From CAVTLG01 sp963735495 (GTDB lineage: Bacteria; Chloroflexota; Ktedonobacteria; Ktedonobacterales; Ktedonobacteraceae): a stretch of DNA of 64,000 bases. A model generated the notes under the pieces. The model had not been told where the DNA came from, ran no database searches, and saw only the letters and a program-made list of their open reading frames with translations. Below are positions 28,167-37,932 of this stretch, piece after piece. The stretch covers positions 620,001-684,000 of the forward strand of contig CAVTLG010000002.1 of the NCBI GenBank assembly GCA_963735495.1, in the 5' to 3' direction. The translations under genes were made by a program, and so were the position numbers. Numbering within the stretch: position 1 is the first letter of the stretch; each line of letters starts with the position of its first letter.

Positions 28167-30500
28167 ATGATGAGTACAGGAAAACCTATTCCAGATGGTT
28201 TCACACTACATAGTACCCTACGCGGGCACACATCTGAAATCAACCGCATAGCCTGGTCGCCAAATGGCCGTATGCTTGCCTCATCGTCCTTTGACAAAAC
28301 CATTAAGCTTTGGAGTCCTCAGGCAGGGCAAGCAGAATACTTGACTGTAAGCCATACAGGTGCAACATACGGTGTGGCTTGGTCACCAGATGGACAGGCT
28401 TTTGCTTCATGTTCTCAAGACAAACGCGTTGTTGTCTGGAATATGCAAAAGCAGACTCTTCTTTTTACTATGAGAGAGCAAACTCTTCTCTCTGTGGGAG
28501 AGCATAGCGGGAATGTATACGATATAGCATGGGTGTTAGACAATGCTTGCCTGGCATCTTGCTCTGCGGATCAGACGATTAAGCTCTGGGACATGGACAT
28601 GGACATGGGCATGTATTATCTACATCCGAAGAGTAGGAGACCTATTCAGCTAAAAGGACATGCTAGTGAGATTTTCTGCCTAGCTCACGCGCCTAAGAGG
28701 GGTATATTGGCCTCCGGCTCTTCTAAAGGCCCTATACGCACTTGGGACGTGTCTTTGACGTACAAGGGATATCCTCTACTTTCCCTGAGAGGTCACACTG
28801 CCGCAGTCTATAGTCTAGCCTGGTCACCCGATGGTGTCTTACTTGCCTCTTGTTCTGAAGATCATACAGTGCGTCTCTGGAAGCCAGAAACAGAGCAGCA
28901 ACTGCATATCTTAGAGGGTCATACTGATGCCGTTACCAGCGTCTCATTCTCCTTTGATGGTCGTCTTCTGGCCTCGAAATCTCGCGATGGCACCATTCGC
29001 CTCTGGCATACCGATACATGGGAAGTGGTTGCTGTTCTCAAAGAGTCTGCTTCTAATGGTTTGTTCGCAGGAGTTGCCTTCCACCCAAACGCACCTATGC
29101 TGGCAACAGTGGGAGATGACGATAGGGTACTCCACATATGGGAACTCGACATCCCTTATCTGCTTGGAATTGCTCCTACGCAGCCTTCTGTATATTATCG
29201 GAACGCAAAGGTCGTGCTGATGGGCGAGAGCGGAGTAGGAAAATCGGGCCTCGCCCTTGTATTAGCAAATCAACCTTATATGCCTACAGACTCTACTCAT
29301 GGACGCTATGTCTGGAATTTTGACGACCACGAGGAGATATTGGATGCCAAACGGAGAGAAATACATGAGACACTACTCTGGGACTTGGCAGGGCAGCCTG
29401 GCTATCGTCTCATTCACCAGCTGCACCTAAGTGAGGTTGCGGTTGCACTGGTGGTCTTCGACGCTCATAGTACAACCGATCCATTTGCGGGTATTCCGCA
29501 TTGGGTGCGTGCTCTGCGCATGGCGCAGCGTGTTCAGGGCAACACCGGTTTTCCGCTGAAGAAATTGTTAGTGGCAGCACGCACGGATCGTGGACATGTA
29601 AAGGTGAGTCGGGAGCGTATCGAGGCTTTCATGAAAAAATGGGGCTTTGATGGCTACATTGAGACGAGTGCCTTGGAAGGGCTGAATATTTCTGCACTCA
29701 CAGAGGCAATCAAACAAGCAATAGCATGGGACATGTTACCAATGGTTACCTCGACCGATCTCTTTCAGCAGATTAAAACGTTCCTCGTTAAGCAAAAAGC
29801 AGAGCAGCGGGTACTCTCTACACTTGATGACTTATACCGAGGATTTTTACTTGTACGGGAGACGACCTCTGTAGAAGAAACTTTGCAAGGGAGCCTGCGA
29901 GCGGAGTTTGAGACTTGTATTGGTCTTGTGGAGTCACAGGGTCTTATTCGTAGACTCACCTTTGGCGATCTCATTTTGTTACAGCCTGAGCTTCTCGACG
30001 CTTATGCATCGGCACTTATCAATGCAGCTAGGAATGAGCCAGACGAACTGGGAAGTATTCCTGAGTATAAAGTAAAAGCCGGCAACTTTTTTATACCCGA
30101 AAGTGGGCGCATACCCAACTGGGAAGCCAATCGAGAGCAAGAGAAACTGTTGTTGATTGCTATGGTTGAAGATCTGCTACGCCACGAGATCGCTCTAAGA
30201 GAAGAGCAAGGCGTAGACAAGGTATATCTTGTTTTCCCATCAGAAGCTGTGCGAGAGAACCCAGATATGCCCGATCCCGAAGGGAAGTCAGTGATCTTTA
30301 GTTTTGAAGGGCCTATACAAAATATCTATACTACACTGGCAGTGCGGCTCTCACACAGCGGTCTATTTGCCAGGAAAGAGCTATGGAAAGATGCCATTAC
30401 CTACAAAGCGAGGGTGGGTGGTACATGTGGTATGTTCTTGCAAGAGACCGAAGAAGGACGTGGCCAGTTGACACTGTTCTTTGATAAAGCTGCAGAGTGA
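28167..30500 (+). CDS. WD40-repeat protein with Ras/Roc-like GTPase domain
   Basis: I choose the ATG at 28167 (GAGG upstream); a further ATG at 28113 lies inside the ATPase gene. The 777-residue protein has about seven WD40 blades (residues 10-335; e.g. HTSEINRIAWSPNGRMLASS, HTAAVYSLAWSPDG, HTDAVTSVSFSFDG). A GTPase domain (about 350-520) follows with Walker A GESGVGKS, G3 DLAGQPGY, G4 ARTDR and G5 ETSA. A C-terminal region of about 250 residues ends LTLFFDKAAE before an in-frame TGA. The next gene encodes the TIR domain that usually continues this protein. It lies 13 bp behind the ATPase gene. The propeller plus GTPase should recognise a trigger and switch on the TIR effector, in the manner of STAND/NLR-like proteins. 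Confidence 0.88.
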   Translation: MMSTGKPIPDGFTLHSTLRGHTSEINRIAWSPNGRMLASSSFDKTIKLWSPQAGQAEYLTVSHTGATYGVAWSPDGQAFASCSQDKRVVVWNMQKQTLLFTMREQTLLSVGEHSGNVYDIAWVLDNACLASCSADQTIKLWDMDMDMGMYYLHPKSRRPIQLKGHASEIFCLAHAPKRGILASGSSKGPIRTWDVSLTYKGYPLLSLRGHTAAVYSLAWSPDGVLLASCSEDHTVRLWKPETEQQLHILEGHTDAVTSVSFSFDGRLLASKSRDGTIRLWHTDTWEVVAVLKESASNGLFAGVAFHPNAPMLATVGDDDRVLHIWELDIPYLLGIAPTQPSVYYRNAKVVLMGESGVGKSGLALVLANQPYMPTDSTHGRYVWNFDDHEEILDAKRREIHETLLWDLAGQPGYRLIHQLHLSEVAVALVVFDAHSTTDPFAGIPHWVRALRMAQRVQGNTGFPLKKLLVAARTDRGHVKVSRERIEAFMKKWGFDGYIETSALEGLNISALTEAIKQAIAWDMLPMVTSTDLFQQIKTFLVKQKAEQRVLSTLDDLYRGFLLVRETTSVEETLQGSLRAEFETCIGLVESQGLIRRLTFGDLILLQPELLDAYASALINAARNEPDELGSIPEYKVKAGNFFIPESGRIPNWEANREQEKLLLIAMVEDLLRHEIALREEQGVDKVYLVFPSEAVRENPDMPDPEGKSVIFSFEGPIQNIYTTLAVRLSHSGLFARKELWKDAITYKARVGGTCGMFLQETEEGRGQLTLFFDKAAE

Positions 30501-31269
30501 GGAGACACGCTTTCAGTTCGAGCAATATGTAAAGACGCATTTAGAATTGCGTGCGTTGCCAGAAACAATACAGCGACAGCGCATTTTTATCTGTCCAGAA
30601 TGTAAACTCCCTCTTGATAGTGAGCGGGTGAGACTAAGACGAGAGAGAGGAGCTACCTGGATGTTATGCGGTCTCTGTGATGATGTGAGGATCTCGTTAC
30701 TAGATGGAGAAGAGCGTCTTCCAGCAGCTAGCGTGGCACAGGCTTCTCTTGCTTTAGAAATCGAGCGCACAGAACATCTTGTCGAGATGGACCGTGCGGC
30801 TGATAATGGTGTGAAGCATGAAGCAGATATGTTGATGATACAAGGTAAACAAGCGATGAGTGATTTTGATGTATTTCTCTGCCATCACAATGTTGATAAA
30901 GCAGAGGTGAAGAAGATTGGACAACAACTAAAGACACAAGGAATTCTCCCTTGGCTCGACGAATGGGAGTTACAGCCTGGTCTTCCCTGGCAACGCTTAC
31001 TAGAACGACAGATTGGACAGATCAAGTCAGCAGCAGTGTTTGTTGGTAAGGATGGCATTGGACCTTGGGAACTGATGGAATTGGAGGCGTTCTTACGGGA
31101 GTTTGTTCATCGAGGATGTCCTGTTATTCCTGTAATTTTGTCTGATGCGCCAGCAGAACCTCTGCTTCCCCTCTTTTTACGAGGCATGACATGGGTCGAT
31201 TTTCGTAAGCACGATCCTGACCCAATGAAACAATTACTCTGGGGTATTACAGGAAAGAGGATATTATAA
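30481..31269 (+). CDS. Zinc-ribbon and TIR-domain effector
   Basis: The frame starts at a TTG (30481) overlapping the end of the WD40-GTPase gene. Residues 38-75 hold a zinc ribbon (CPEC...CGLC). Residues about 128-255 are a TIR domain: SDFDVFLCHHNVDKAEVKK, GILPWLDEWELQPGLPW, SAAVFVGKDGIGPWELMELEAF, with the Glu after W a candidate NADase catalytic residue. TIR effectors cleave NAD+ or make cyclic ADP-ribose signals in bacterial defence. Dropping one base (G at 30495) joins the two genes as FFDKAASEETRFQFEQY, which reads as one continuous protein. This architecture (GTPase, helical linker, zinc ribbon, TIR) is normally a single chain in the family, so the split probably reflects a mutation or read error. 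Confidence 0.85.
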   Translation: MIKLQSEETRFQFEQYVKTHLELRALPETIQRQRIFICPECKLPLDSERVRLRRERGATWMLCGLCDDVRISLLDGEERLPAASVAQASLALEIERTEHLVEMDRAADNGVKHEADMLMIQGKQAMSDFDVFLCHHNVDKAEVKKIGQQLKTQGILPWLDEWELQPGLPWQRLLERQIGQIKSAAVFVGKDGIGPWELMELEAFLREFVHRGCPVIPVILSDAPAEPLLPLFLRGMTWVDFRKHDPDPMKQLLWGITGKRIL

Positions 31270-31315
31270 GTTTATATGCATCTTGTTTAGAAAATATCAT
31301 AACAGCAGAAAATTA

Positions 31316-33496
31316 TCAATGCACATGTTTTGTTTCATTCAATTCTAGAACTGCTTGCCTTAAGAACCATCTTTGTTTCCCTCCCATATTGGCTAGTGGC
31401 TCTATCCTTTTCTCTTCTATCCATCGGTGAAGTGTAGCATTACTAACAGCAAGTGATTTCACGGCTTCACCGAAGGTAAGCCTCTCTTGTCGCCATTGCA
31501 TTAGCTTTTCTTTATGAAAGAGATATGAATGATGTCCATCGATATGAGGACCACTTACGCAGACTTGAGATAGCCTTCCCTGTCGTGCCCACTTTTGAAC
31601 TGCCAGATTCCCAATCCCAAGTATCTCCGCAGCTTTGTCCGTAGTGATATGCTCAGTCACGAACAGTCTCACAATTTCTTGATCAAAATACTGAGCATTT
31701 CCACAGATCACAGCAATAGGAATAAGTCCAGTATGTACCCATCGCGCTAAGGTATGATCCTTGACCTGCAATAGCTGGACTAGCTCATCTCTGCTCATCC
31801 ATCCATTTTCTGATTTGACAGCATTCACGCACTGTTGGATATCAGTATAGTCAAATTGCAACGATCCCAGTTCCACTCCTCGATCTGCTGGATAATATAC
31901 GTGTAGCTTACCTGCCGCTACTCGGGCCAATATAAATGCGGCATCCATGCCTACTACAGAGAGTAACCGAGATGCTGCTGTGAGATCTAGAAGAGAAATA
32001 GCCCTGTTATTCTCTTCTAGATAAGTTTCTATGTGCCTCAATATCTGCTCCATACAGTTAACCAACGACAATTTACTGAACGCCCAGCGTGGATATCCAT
32101 CTGCTGGGCTCCTTTGCGCTGCCAGTAAGCCTATCTCAACGAGATCCAGGACCATCTTTTCTGTCACCCCTAAGTACTTGGCGGCCTCTGCACGGCTTAC
32201 AGCTTCATTCCACTTATCTCGCAGTGCTAATACTTCTTCTCGGCCCAAAAAGCGATACTTTTGTTTACCTGCTCGATCTACCTTGCAAGTCAGTTCTCCT
32301 GCTTGAAGCAGCGAATCGACTGTTCTAGGAGTTACTCCGAGGAGCCTTGCTGCTTCTGCTACACTCACATATGAGATTTCCTCTGCAATCTCTGCACTCT
32401 TTCGGCAAAGATCTGTACGCATCACGGCGCTGCTTAACGAATACGTGCGAATAAAGAAATCCCTGAAAGCATTGTGAACGAACTCAAATGCAGGATGCTG
32501 CCAATACTCCTGTATCCATTGGCTGTAAAGATTTCCCAGATCGGCCTTTGGCCCACCACTAGCCGGTTTTATTGCTCCCATATGAGTACGATATGCCTGC
32601 AGGAAGTCCCAAAGGCCATGCGGCCAGCGAATTATTCCTTTGCACGCTGTTGCGTAGAGGCTATAGCTCTCCTGTGGAGTAATATTTCTCGTCTCATTCT
32701 TTTGATGCTGTTCTGTATCTGGATGTTTTGATTTAACATAATGTAGGTAGGACCAATCTGTTCTTACCAGCATCCTTGTTGCCCACTGCAATCCATCTAC
32801 CACGCGGTACAGTACCCTTGGTGTCTCCGTAGGTATAAGAGTACCCATAGAGCCTGGAAGAGCCTCTCGCATGAGCCAGGTCTGTATTAGACATTGGGAG
32901 AACATACCCCATTTGTCATCATACAAAACGACAGACTCTGCAAGTGAAAGATTTGCACTGCATTTACTGCACTGAGCTTCTACGATGTTTTGTATAGTAA
33001 CGTTACTCTGACAAATGGGACAATGGGCTACAAGGAGGCAACCATGTTGCAAACATGCTGAAACTGCTATTGGCATCCATATCGCTCGATGATATGCAGA
33101 CTCATTCAAACACTTCGGACAAAATTGGCTTGCATATAAAGGCCGCAGCTGCTTTGCAGCATATGATTGGGAGAGAAGAGGAAAAGCATGTTCGTTTACG
33201 TTCAGACAGTTGATGGCACTATCGGGCGGCGTAAGTACCTCTGCAAAACAGTGAGCTGACGATGTATATATCTCTGAAATAGGGATACATGTAAGTTCTG
33301 CTATCTCTTGATAGGTCACAGCCTGGCGTGGAAATTCAACCTTGTCTTTACTATGGCTTCTTTCTTTAATTAGTTGAGTTAACACGCTGTAAGGAGCATA
33401 ACAGTTCAGATCTGCTAAACGTCTGAGAAGAGAAGGTAAAGATTCATTTTCCATAATCGATGTGCGCCTTATTAAGGTATTTTCTTGGTCATTCAC
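31316..33496 (-). CDS. TniQ/TnsD-like target selector with five HTH modules (TniQ-B)
   Basis: The best-supported start is GTG 33496, eight bases after GGAGG; an ATG at 33511 lies upstream. The protein of about 726 residues begins with a TniQ domain: ESLPSLLRRLADLNCYAPY, a zinc-finger CPKCLNES...CLQHGC, and a second pair CPICQSN...CSKCSAN. From about residue 380 to the end come five excisionase/MerR-like helix-turn-helix modules, such as VSVAEAARLLGVTPRTVDSLL, VSRAEAAKYLGVTEKMVLDLV, SRDELVQLLQVKDHTLARWV, TTDKAAEILGIGNLAVQKWA and TFGEAVKSLAVSNATLHRWI. TniQ proteins select the target and talk to TnsC. It lies 60 bp after the TnsC gene and is convergent with the TIR gene. Confidence 0.85.
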   Translation of the reverse strand: MNDQENTLIRRTSIMENESLPSLLRRLADLNCYAPYSVLTQLIKERSHSKDKVEFPRQAVTYQEIAELTCIPISEIYTSSAHCFAEVLTPPDSAINCLNVNEHAFPLLSQSYAAKQLRPLYASQFCPKCLNESAYHRAIWMPIAVSACLQHGCLLVAHCPICQSNVTIQNIVEAQCSKCSANLSLAESVVLYDDKWGMFSQCLIQTWLMREALPGSMGTLIPTETPRVLYRVVDGLQWATRMLVRTDWSYLHYVKSKHPDTEQHQKNETRNITPQESYSLYATACKGIIRWPHGLWDFLQAYRTHMGAIKPASGGPKADLGNLYSQWIQEYWQHPAFEFVHNAFRDFFIRTYSLSSAVMRTDLCRKSAEIAEEISYVSVAEAARLLGVTPRTVDSLLQAGELTCKVDRAGKQKYRFLGREEVLALRDKWNEAVSRAEAAKYLGVTEKMVLDLVEIGLLAAQRSPADGYPRWAFSKLSLVNCMEQILRHIETYLEENNRAISLLDLTAASRLLSVVGMDAAFILARVAAGKLHVYYPADRGVELGSLQFDYTDIQQCVNAVKSENGWMSRDELVQLLQVKDHTLARWVHTGLIPIAVICGNAQYFDQEIVRLFVTEHITTDKAAEILGIGNLAVQKWARQGRLSQVCVSGPHIDGHHSYLFHKEKLMQWRQERLTFGEAVKSLAVSNATLHRWIEEKRIEPLANMGGKQRWFLRQAVLELNETKHVH

Positions 33497-33571
33497 TACC
33501 ATCGCCTCCATGTAGCTATATATACGCCTACTTGCTTCTGCGAAGTTTTACGCCGTCTCTGAGATACTGAA

Positions 33572-34660
33572 TCAGAAAATGTCTTTCATCCTTTCCTCTG
33601 GAGGTTCGTCAGGGTTGCGAGGTTTGCTACGCCGGTTTGTGCCTCTTTTATTGTGCTTGTCTGGCTGCTGCTTCGGTCTGGTCTTTTTGATCTCCTCAAG
33701 GTTAGGTAAGTCACCAATGAACGGATTTGGAATACCACGCCTCTCGCCAGCAAGCCGTTGAGTAAAGGCTTTGGCTAAAAAATCAAGATCGAGATGTTCG
33801 CATTCTTTCTCTAGTGCCAGATATGTGGCTCTTCGAATAAGCGCCATGAGGTAGCTAATGATGCCATCACAGGCTGCAAAGCAGCGCAAGGCTGTTTCAT
33901 AGTTAGTAAGGTAAGAGGGTTCTTTGAGTGGTAAAAGTTTTTCCAATTCGCTTAAAAAAATGCGAAATTTATCGCTTGTGTCTTTTGGCTTGGTTTCATC
34001 CCACTCAAATGGTGCCAATACATATGGATCACTAAACAAACGTGCTAGCTGTGGGTTAGCATCGACAACATCTTCGGCCTCGCCTTGGAGACCCACAAGG
34101 ATACAGGAAACTCTAGTTTCTTTTACAAAAGTTTTCAGCCAATTGCTGGCAGCGAGCAATATTTTCTGGTTGTCGCGATCCACGAAATGCTGAAGCTCGT
34201 CCAGGATAAGCAGTTCTACAGTACACATCTCTTTAAAGTATCTGGTGAGACGATATTCCCTTGCACCTATCGTACCTTTCGCCGCAGCAGGATCCCCTAA
34301 TGCACTGAGAAGGGCTATCTCTAAGTTGCTGATACTAGCCTGAGAAGGTATGGTGGCCATAACAACGGGTCTAAGTGTCACTTTGTCTGTGATAATTGCT
34401 GGGTACCGTTTAGCATAAGAGCCAACAAGTGTGCTTTTCCCCGCTCCTGAAGGTCCCACAAGTAGCATACATTGTGGTTCTGCTGCTATTGCTTTCATCT
34501 GGTGGCATCTTTGGATCTCCTCAAAAATCTCTCTCCATAGAGGATAGAAGATCCGCATTTGCTCTACCCAACGTAAACGCTCAGGCTTAGAAAGGTTACA
34601 CATCTCCTCACGTGAAAATTTCTTCTCTGTATTGTCGGGTTTAGAATCATCTTCGCTCAT
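33572..34660 (-). CDS. TniB/TnsC-type AAA+ regulator of transposition
   Basis: The 362-residue protein has Walker A LLVGPSGAGKST, Walker B LLILDELQHFVDRDN and the arginine-containing region ...SCILVGLQGEAEDVVDAN, which together define TniB/TnsC ATPases. The lid-like C-terminus ends in a basic tail (KHNKRGTNRRSKPRNP). It polymerises on target DNA and recruits the transposase after selection by TniQ. GGAGGTA precedes the ATG, and the gene begins 24 bp after the TnsB stop. No internal lesion is visible. Confidence 0.9.
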   Translation of the reverse strand: MSEDDSKPDNTEKKFSREEMCNLSKPERLRWVEQMRIFYPLWREIFEEIQRCHQMKAIAAEPQCMLLVGPSGAGKSTLVGSYAKRYPAIITDKVTLRPVVMATIPSQASISNLEIALLSALGDPAAAKGTIGAREYRLTRYFKEMCTVELLILDELQHFVDRDNQKILLAASNWLKTFVKETRVSCILVGLQGEAEDVVDANPQLARLFSDPYVLAPFEWDETKPKDTSDKFRIFLSELEKLLPLKEPSYLTNYETALRCFAACDGIISYLMALIRRATYLALEKECEHLDLDFLAKAFTQRLAGERRGIPNPFIGDLPNLEEIKKTRPKQQPDKHNKRGTNRRSKPRNPDEPPEERMKDIF

Positions 34661-34684
34661 TGGATACCTCCATAAATCGTTTCT

Positions 34685-36588
34685 CTACAATGGTAATCCA
34701 TAATCTCCTCCCCACCCCTCCTCACTCAAATCTTCCTGAAATGTTACCTGACTGGGAGCACTATTATTTATTTGAGGAGTATTCTTTTTCCCTCTTTTCT
34801 GACGAGCTTTACCTTCTTTTTGAACAGAAGACGGGCTAGTAGAGCCGTCGGCGGATGACACAGCTTCCACAGGTTTATTAGAGGCATCCTCTTGCACATT
34901 GCTCGCCTTTACGTCCTCAGACTCTTTAACCTCTGGTATAGCGAGTGCAGAAGACGGGCTAGTAGAGCCATCGGCGGATGGCACAGCTTCCAAAAGTTTA
35001 TTAGAGACACCTTCTTGCACATTGCTCGCCTTTACGTCCTCAGACTCTTTAACCTCTGGTATAGCGGGTTGGGAATTTTCCAAAGAGGTAGTAGACGTGA
35101 TCATTGTATCAATTCCGAGGAAACGTGCACCCTTTTTACGCCCTCGGCTCTTGCGAGTGAGCGCATACTCACGCTCTACAATTTCCTGCATGTGCTGTTT
35201 CGCAGCAGCAAGCTCGTAAATGTTTACCGCTTTTTTTCTCTGTAGCAGATATTTTCGAATAATTCGGTGTTTCCAAATCGACAGTTCTTTGGCATATTCC
35301 GGATCTACAGCAGGAATATCCAACCAAGTATGCTTCTCGTCGTCATAGACATATATGGTGCCTATATCTGCAGGATTGTATTTGATATGGACTAAATTTT
35401 CTTCTGATTGCTCGTTTCCTTCATCGTCTTTTTCCCCTTTGGATCTTTTCTGTTTCTTTTTCAAACGGCTGCGAATTGAGGCTAAGCTAGGATGTTGATA
35501 GCGGAGTGACTCAAAATCTATACCAGTATTCTGGATAGTGCGGTATTCTCCTGGGTAAAGAATGAAACGTAGTTCCCGAGCATCTTCATGCAGGCAGGGA
35601 ATAAAACCACTCTGTAAGCTCTCTTCCCAAAGTTTGGCCGGAATGCCACCCGATCCTCCTATCCCATCATGCCATTCTTGAGTATATTTATCGAGCAAGA
35701 AGACATGAAGCAATTCCATGAAAGCAGTAAGGGAAATACATGCATATTTTTGGGAGTCATAATCGCCACGTTCGATAATATTTGAGAAAGTTGTACCCGG
35801 TAAACTATGTATGAGTCCAGTATTATTAGTTCGGAAAAAACGCTCGATGCGCCCTTTGAACCAAGGTGTCCTTACTGGCATCTCTTCTACATTAATACCC
35901 AACTGGCCGCATGCATTCTCCAAGTGACGGCAAATGTAGTGCTTTCCGTTATCTACGATGAGTGTTTCAGGAAGACCATAAACTAGCCAGGAGTGCTTTG
36001 TTCCATAGATTTGTTGACAATCTTGCTTAGGGAGAATGCAGTGAAGAAGGCAGTTTTGGACTGCCAAGTAACTTGGTGGCTCAAATCCCACATATAAACC
36101 ACAAGGGAAGCCACTGTAGGCATCAATCGCGTACATCAACGTTGGGCGACCAATAGGTAGCCGATCTTCCAAGTCAACGACGATAAGATCCAGTGTAGTA
36201 TCATCAATCTCTACACGTTCCAATATTCTCGTAGGTTTAGGACCTGGATATACTGGATTATCGGCTTGCGCTTCAAGGCGGCTTGCTCGACGCCGTAGAA
36301 TAGACGCCTTTCCTTCTGCATTTATACGTCGATAGGTCGTTGCTATACCTGGCGGTGCCAGTTTTTGACCTGAGGGAAGAAATTTATTTTCATCAGCTAT
36401 ACGATTGACTATTGCCAGGTGGACATCTTCTACAGTACGCTGCTTAGGGTGCAATTTACACTCTTCCAGGACACTTTTAATAATTCTATCTATTTCAGCG
36501 TTAATCCTCGCTTTACCCTTACCTCCATGTCGATCAGTTTCTGGGACAAGAGATCGAATGTCATATCCACTTTCTATAAAAGCTTCTA
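34685..36588 (-). pseudogene. tnsB: TnsB/TniA transposase, 3' part (catalytic core and tail), cut by an IS
   Basis: This is the larger piece of the transposase, open from the insertion site (36588) to the stop at 34685; an ATG at 36454 lies inside it. The catalytic core (rve/DDE) retains all three acidic residues: D in MYAIDAYSG, D in LIVDNGKHY, E in GRIERFFRT. The region before it (GGKGKARINAEIDRII) is the usual helical linker. A basic beta-barrel domain follows, then a tail with a duplicated 41-residue acidic segment. The N-terminal part lies at 37935-38398, beyond the inserted IS630 and MITE. The two halves do not join in frame, so codons were lost. The transposon is therefore probably not active on its own. 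Confidence 0.88.
34825..35070 (-). repeat. Tandem duplication of 123 bp in the TnsB tail
   Basis: A unit beginning CAGAAGACGGGCTAGTAGAG occurs at about 34825 and again at 34948, nearly identical. The period of 123 bp is 41 codons. The protein repeat reads AIPEVKESEDVKASNVQE, then SADGSTSPSS. It is acidic and Ser-rich. Confidence 0.75.
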
Positions 36589-37825
36589 GTGGGCTGTCAA
36601 TCTTGATTTGAAGGAAGGAGAAAGGATGAGGTATCCTTGAAAGTGAAATTTCAAAACAAGCACACGAACAAGGAGACCTCTATGGAAAAGATTATCATCA
36701 AGTTGAGCCAAGAGCAACGTGCCAGCTTACAACAACTGATAACAGCAGGAACTGCACCAGCTCGCAAAGTGATGCATGCACATATCTTGCTCAAAACCGA
36801 CAGCAGCGAGCAAGGAGTCAACTGGTCCGATGAACAAATTCATGAAGCCTTTGGGGTCGGAATGGCAACCATTTGGCGGGTGCGTCGACGGTTTGTAGAG
36901 CATGGGTTAGACGATGCGCTCAACCGACGTCCACAGCCCGAACGGCCCGAGAAGCGCATCTTCGACGGAGAGAAGGAAGCGCACCTCATTGCACTGACCT
37001 GTGGAGAGAAGCCAGAGGGAGAGGGGGAGTGGAGCTTGCGTTTCCTCTCCGAACGGTTGGTCAAATTGGGTCACGTAGAGCAGGTGAGTCATGAAACGGT
37101 ACGCCAAGTGCTAAAAAAAACAAACTCAAACCATGGCTAAAGGAGCAATGGTGCATTCCTGCAAAGAAAAATGCAGACTTTGTGTATCATATGGAAGATG
37201 TGCTTCGCGTTTATATGCGTGCTTATGACCCACGTTTTCCGCAGGTGTGTCTGGATGAGATCAGCAAACAACTGCTCAAAGACAGCCGAGAAGGCTTACC
37301 CGCACGACCAGGAGATGTGGAAAAGTATGATTACGAATATGAGCGGCAGGGGGTGTGTAACCTGTTCTTGGCCTGCGAGCCATTGGCTGGCAGGCGATAT
37401 GTCAAGGTCACTGAGCACAGGACCAAAGTCGACTTTGCTCACTTTGTCCGCGAATTGATCGATAGGCATTACCCAACTGCCGAGAAGATTGTCCTGGTTA
37501 TGGATAACTTAAATACTCACACGCTTGCGTCGTTTTACGAAGCATTTGAGCCTTCGGAGGCTGAACGCTTGTGTGAGAAACTGGAGATCCATTCTACCCC
37601 CAAGCATGGAAGTTGGTTAAATATGGCAGAGATCGAACTCTCGGTCCTTTCTGGACATCCCTTGAGGGGCCGTATTGGCACTCAGGCAGAGTTAGAGAGA
37701 GAAGTGATGACGTGGCAAACCACACGCAATCGGAAGGCGATCAAGGTCGACTGGCGCTTTACGACCGCTGATGCCCGCATCAAGCTCAAGTATCTCTACC
37801 CTTCTATTGAACCTTGACAGTCCAC
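36589..37825 (+). mobile_element. IS630-family insertion sequence (about 1.24 kb)
   Basis: The left end starts GTGGGCTGTCAATCTTGATT after a TA at 36587-36588. The right end on the minus strand reads GTGGACTGTCAAGGTTCAAT, before a TA at 37826-37827. The inverted repeats match at about 20 of 26 positions. IS630 elements insert at TA and duplicate it, as seen here. It carries one transposase in two frames. The right repeat overlaps the transposase stop codon, as is common. Directly beyond lies a second, smaller TA-flanked element. Confidence 0.8.
36682..37817 (+). CDS. IS630-family transposase, made by -1 frameshifting
   Basis: The ATG at 36682 has AAGGAG six bases upstream. The first frame encodes an N-terminal helix-turn-helix part (MEKIIIKLSQEQRASLQQLI...EAFGVGMATIWRVRRRFVE) and stops at 37140. 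Inside the run of eight A at 37113-37120 a -1 slip continues as VLKKNKLKPWLKEQW into the second frame to 37817. The second part holds the DDE triad: LDEIS, VMDNLNTH and WLNMAEIE. Joined length is about 378 residues, normal for IS630. Programmed -1 frameshifting at A-runs is known in this family, so the element could be intact. The product moves the IS only. Confidence 0.85.
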
Positions 37826-37827
37826 TA

Positions 37828-37932
37828 GTGCTTCGTCAAGCTTCATTTGAGTAGTTGCCAAATGACCTGAGGCGGCTTTTCACCTCGTTTCATGGCTATG
37901 GACTACCTGTCAAATGAAGATTGACAGACCAC
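37828..37932. repeat. MITE-like element of 105 bp next to the IS630 copy
   Basis: The sequence begins GTGCTTCGTCAAGCTTCATT after a TA (37826-37827). On the minus strand it begins GTGGTCTGTCAATCTTCATT before a TA (37933-37934). The ends share GTCAA.CTTCATTTGA. It has no coding capacity and its ends resemble the IS630 ends, so it is probably a MITE mobilised by an IS630 transposase. Confidence 0.55.
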
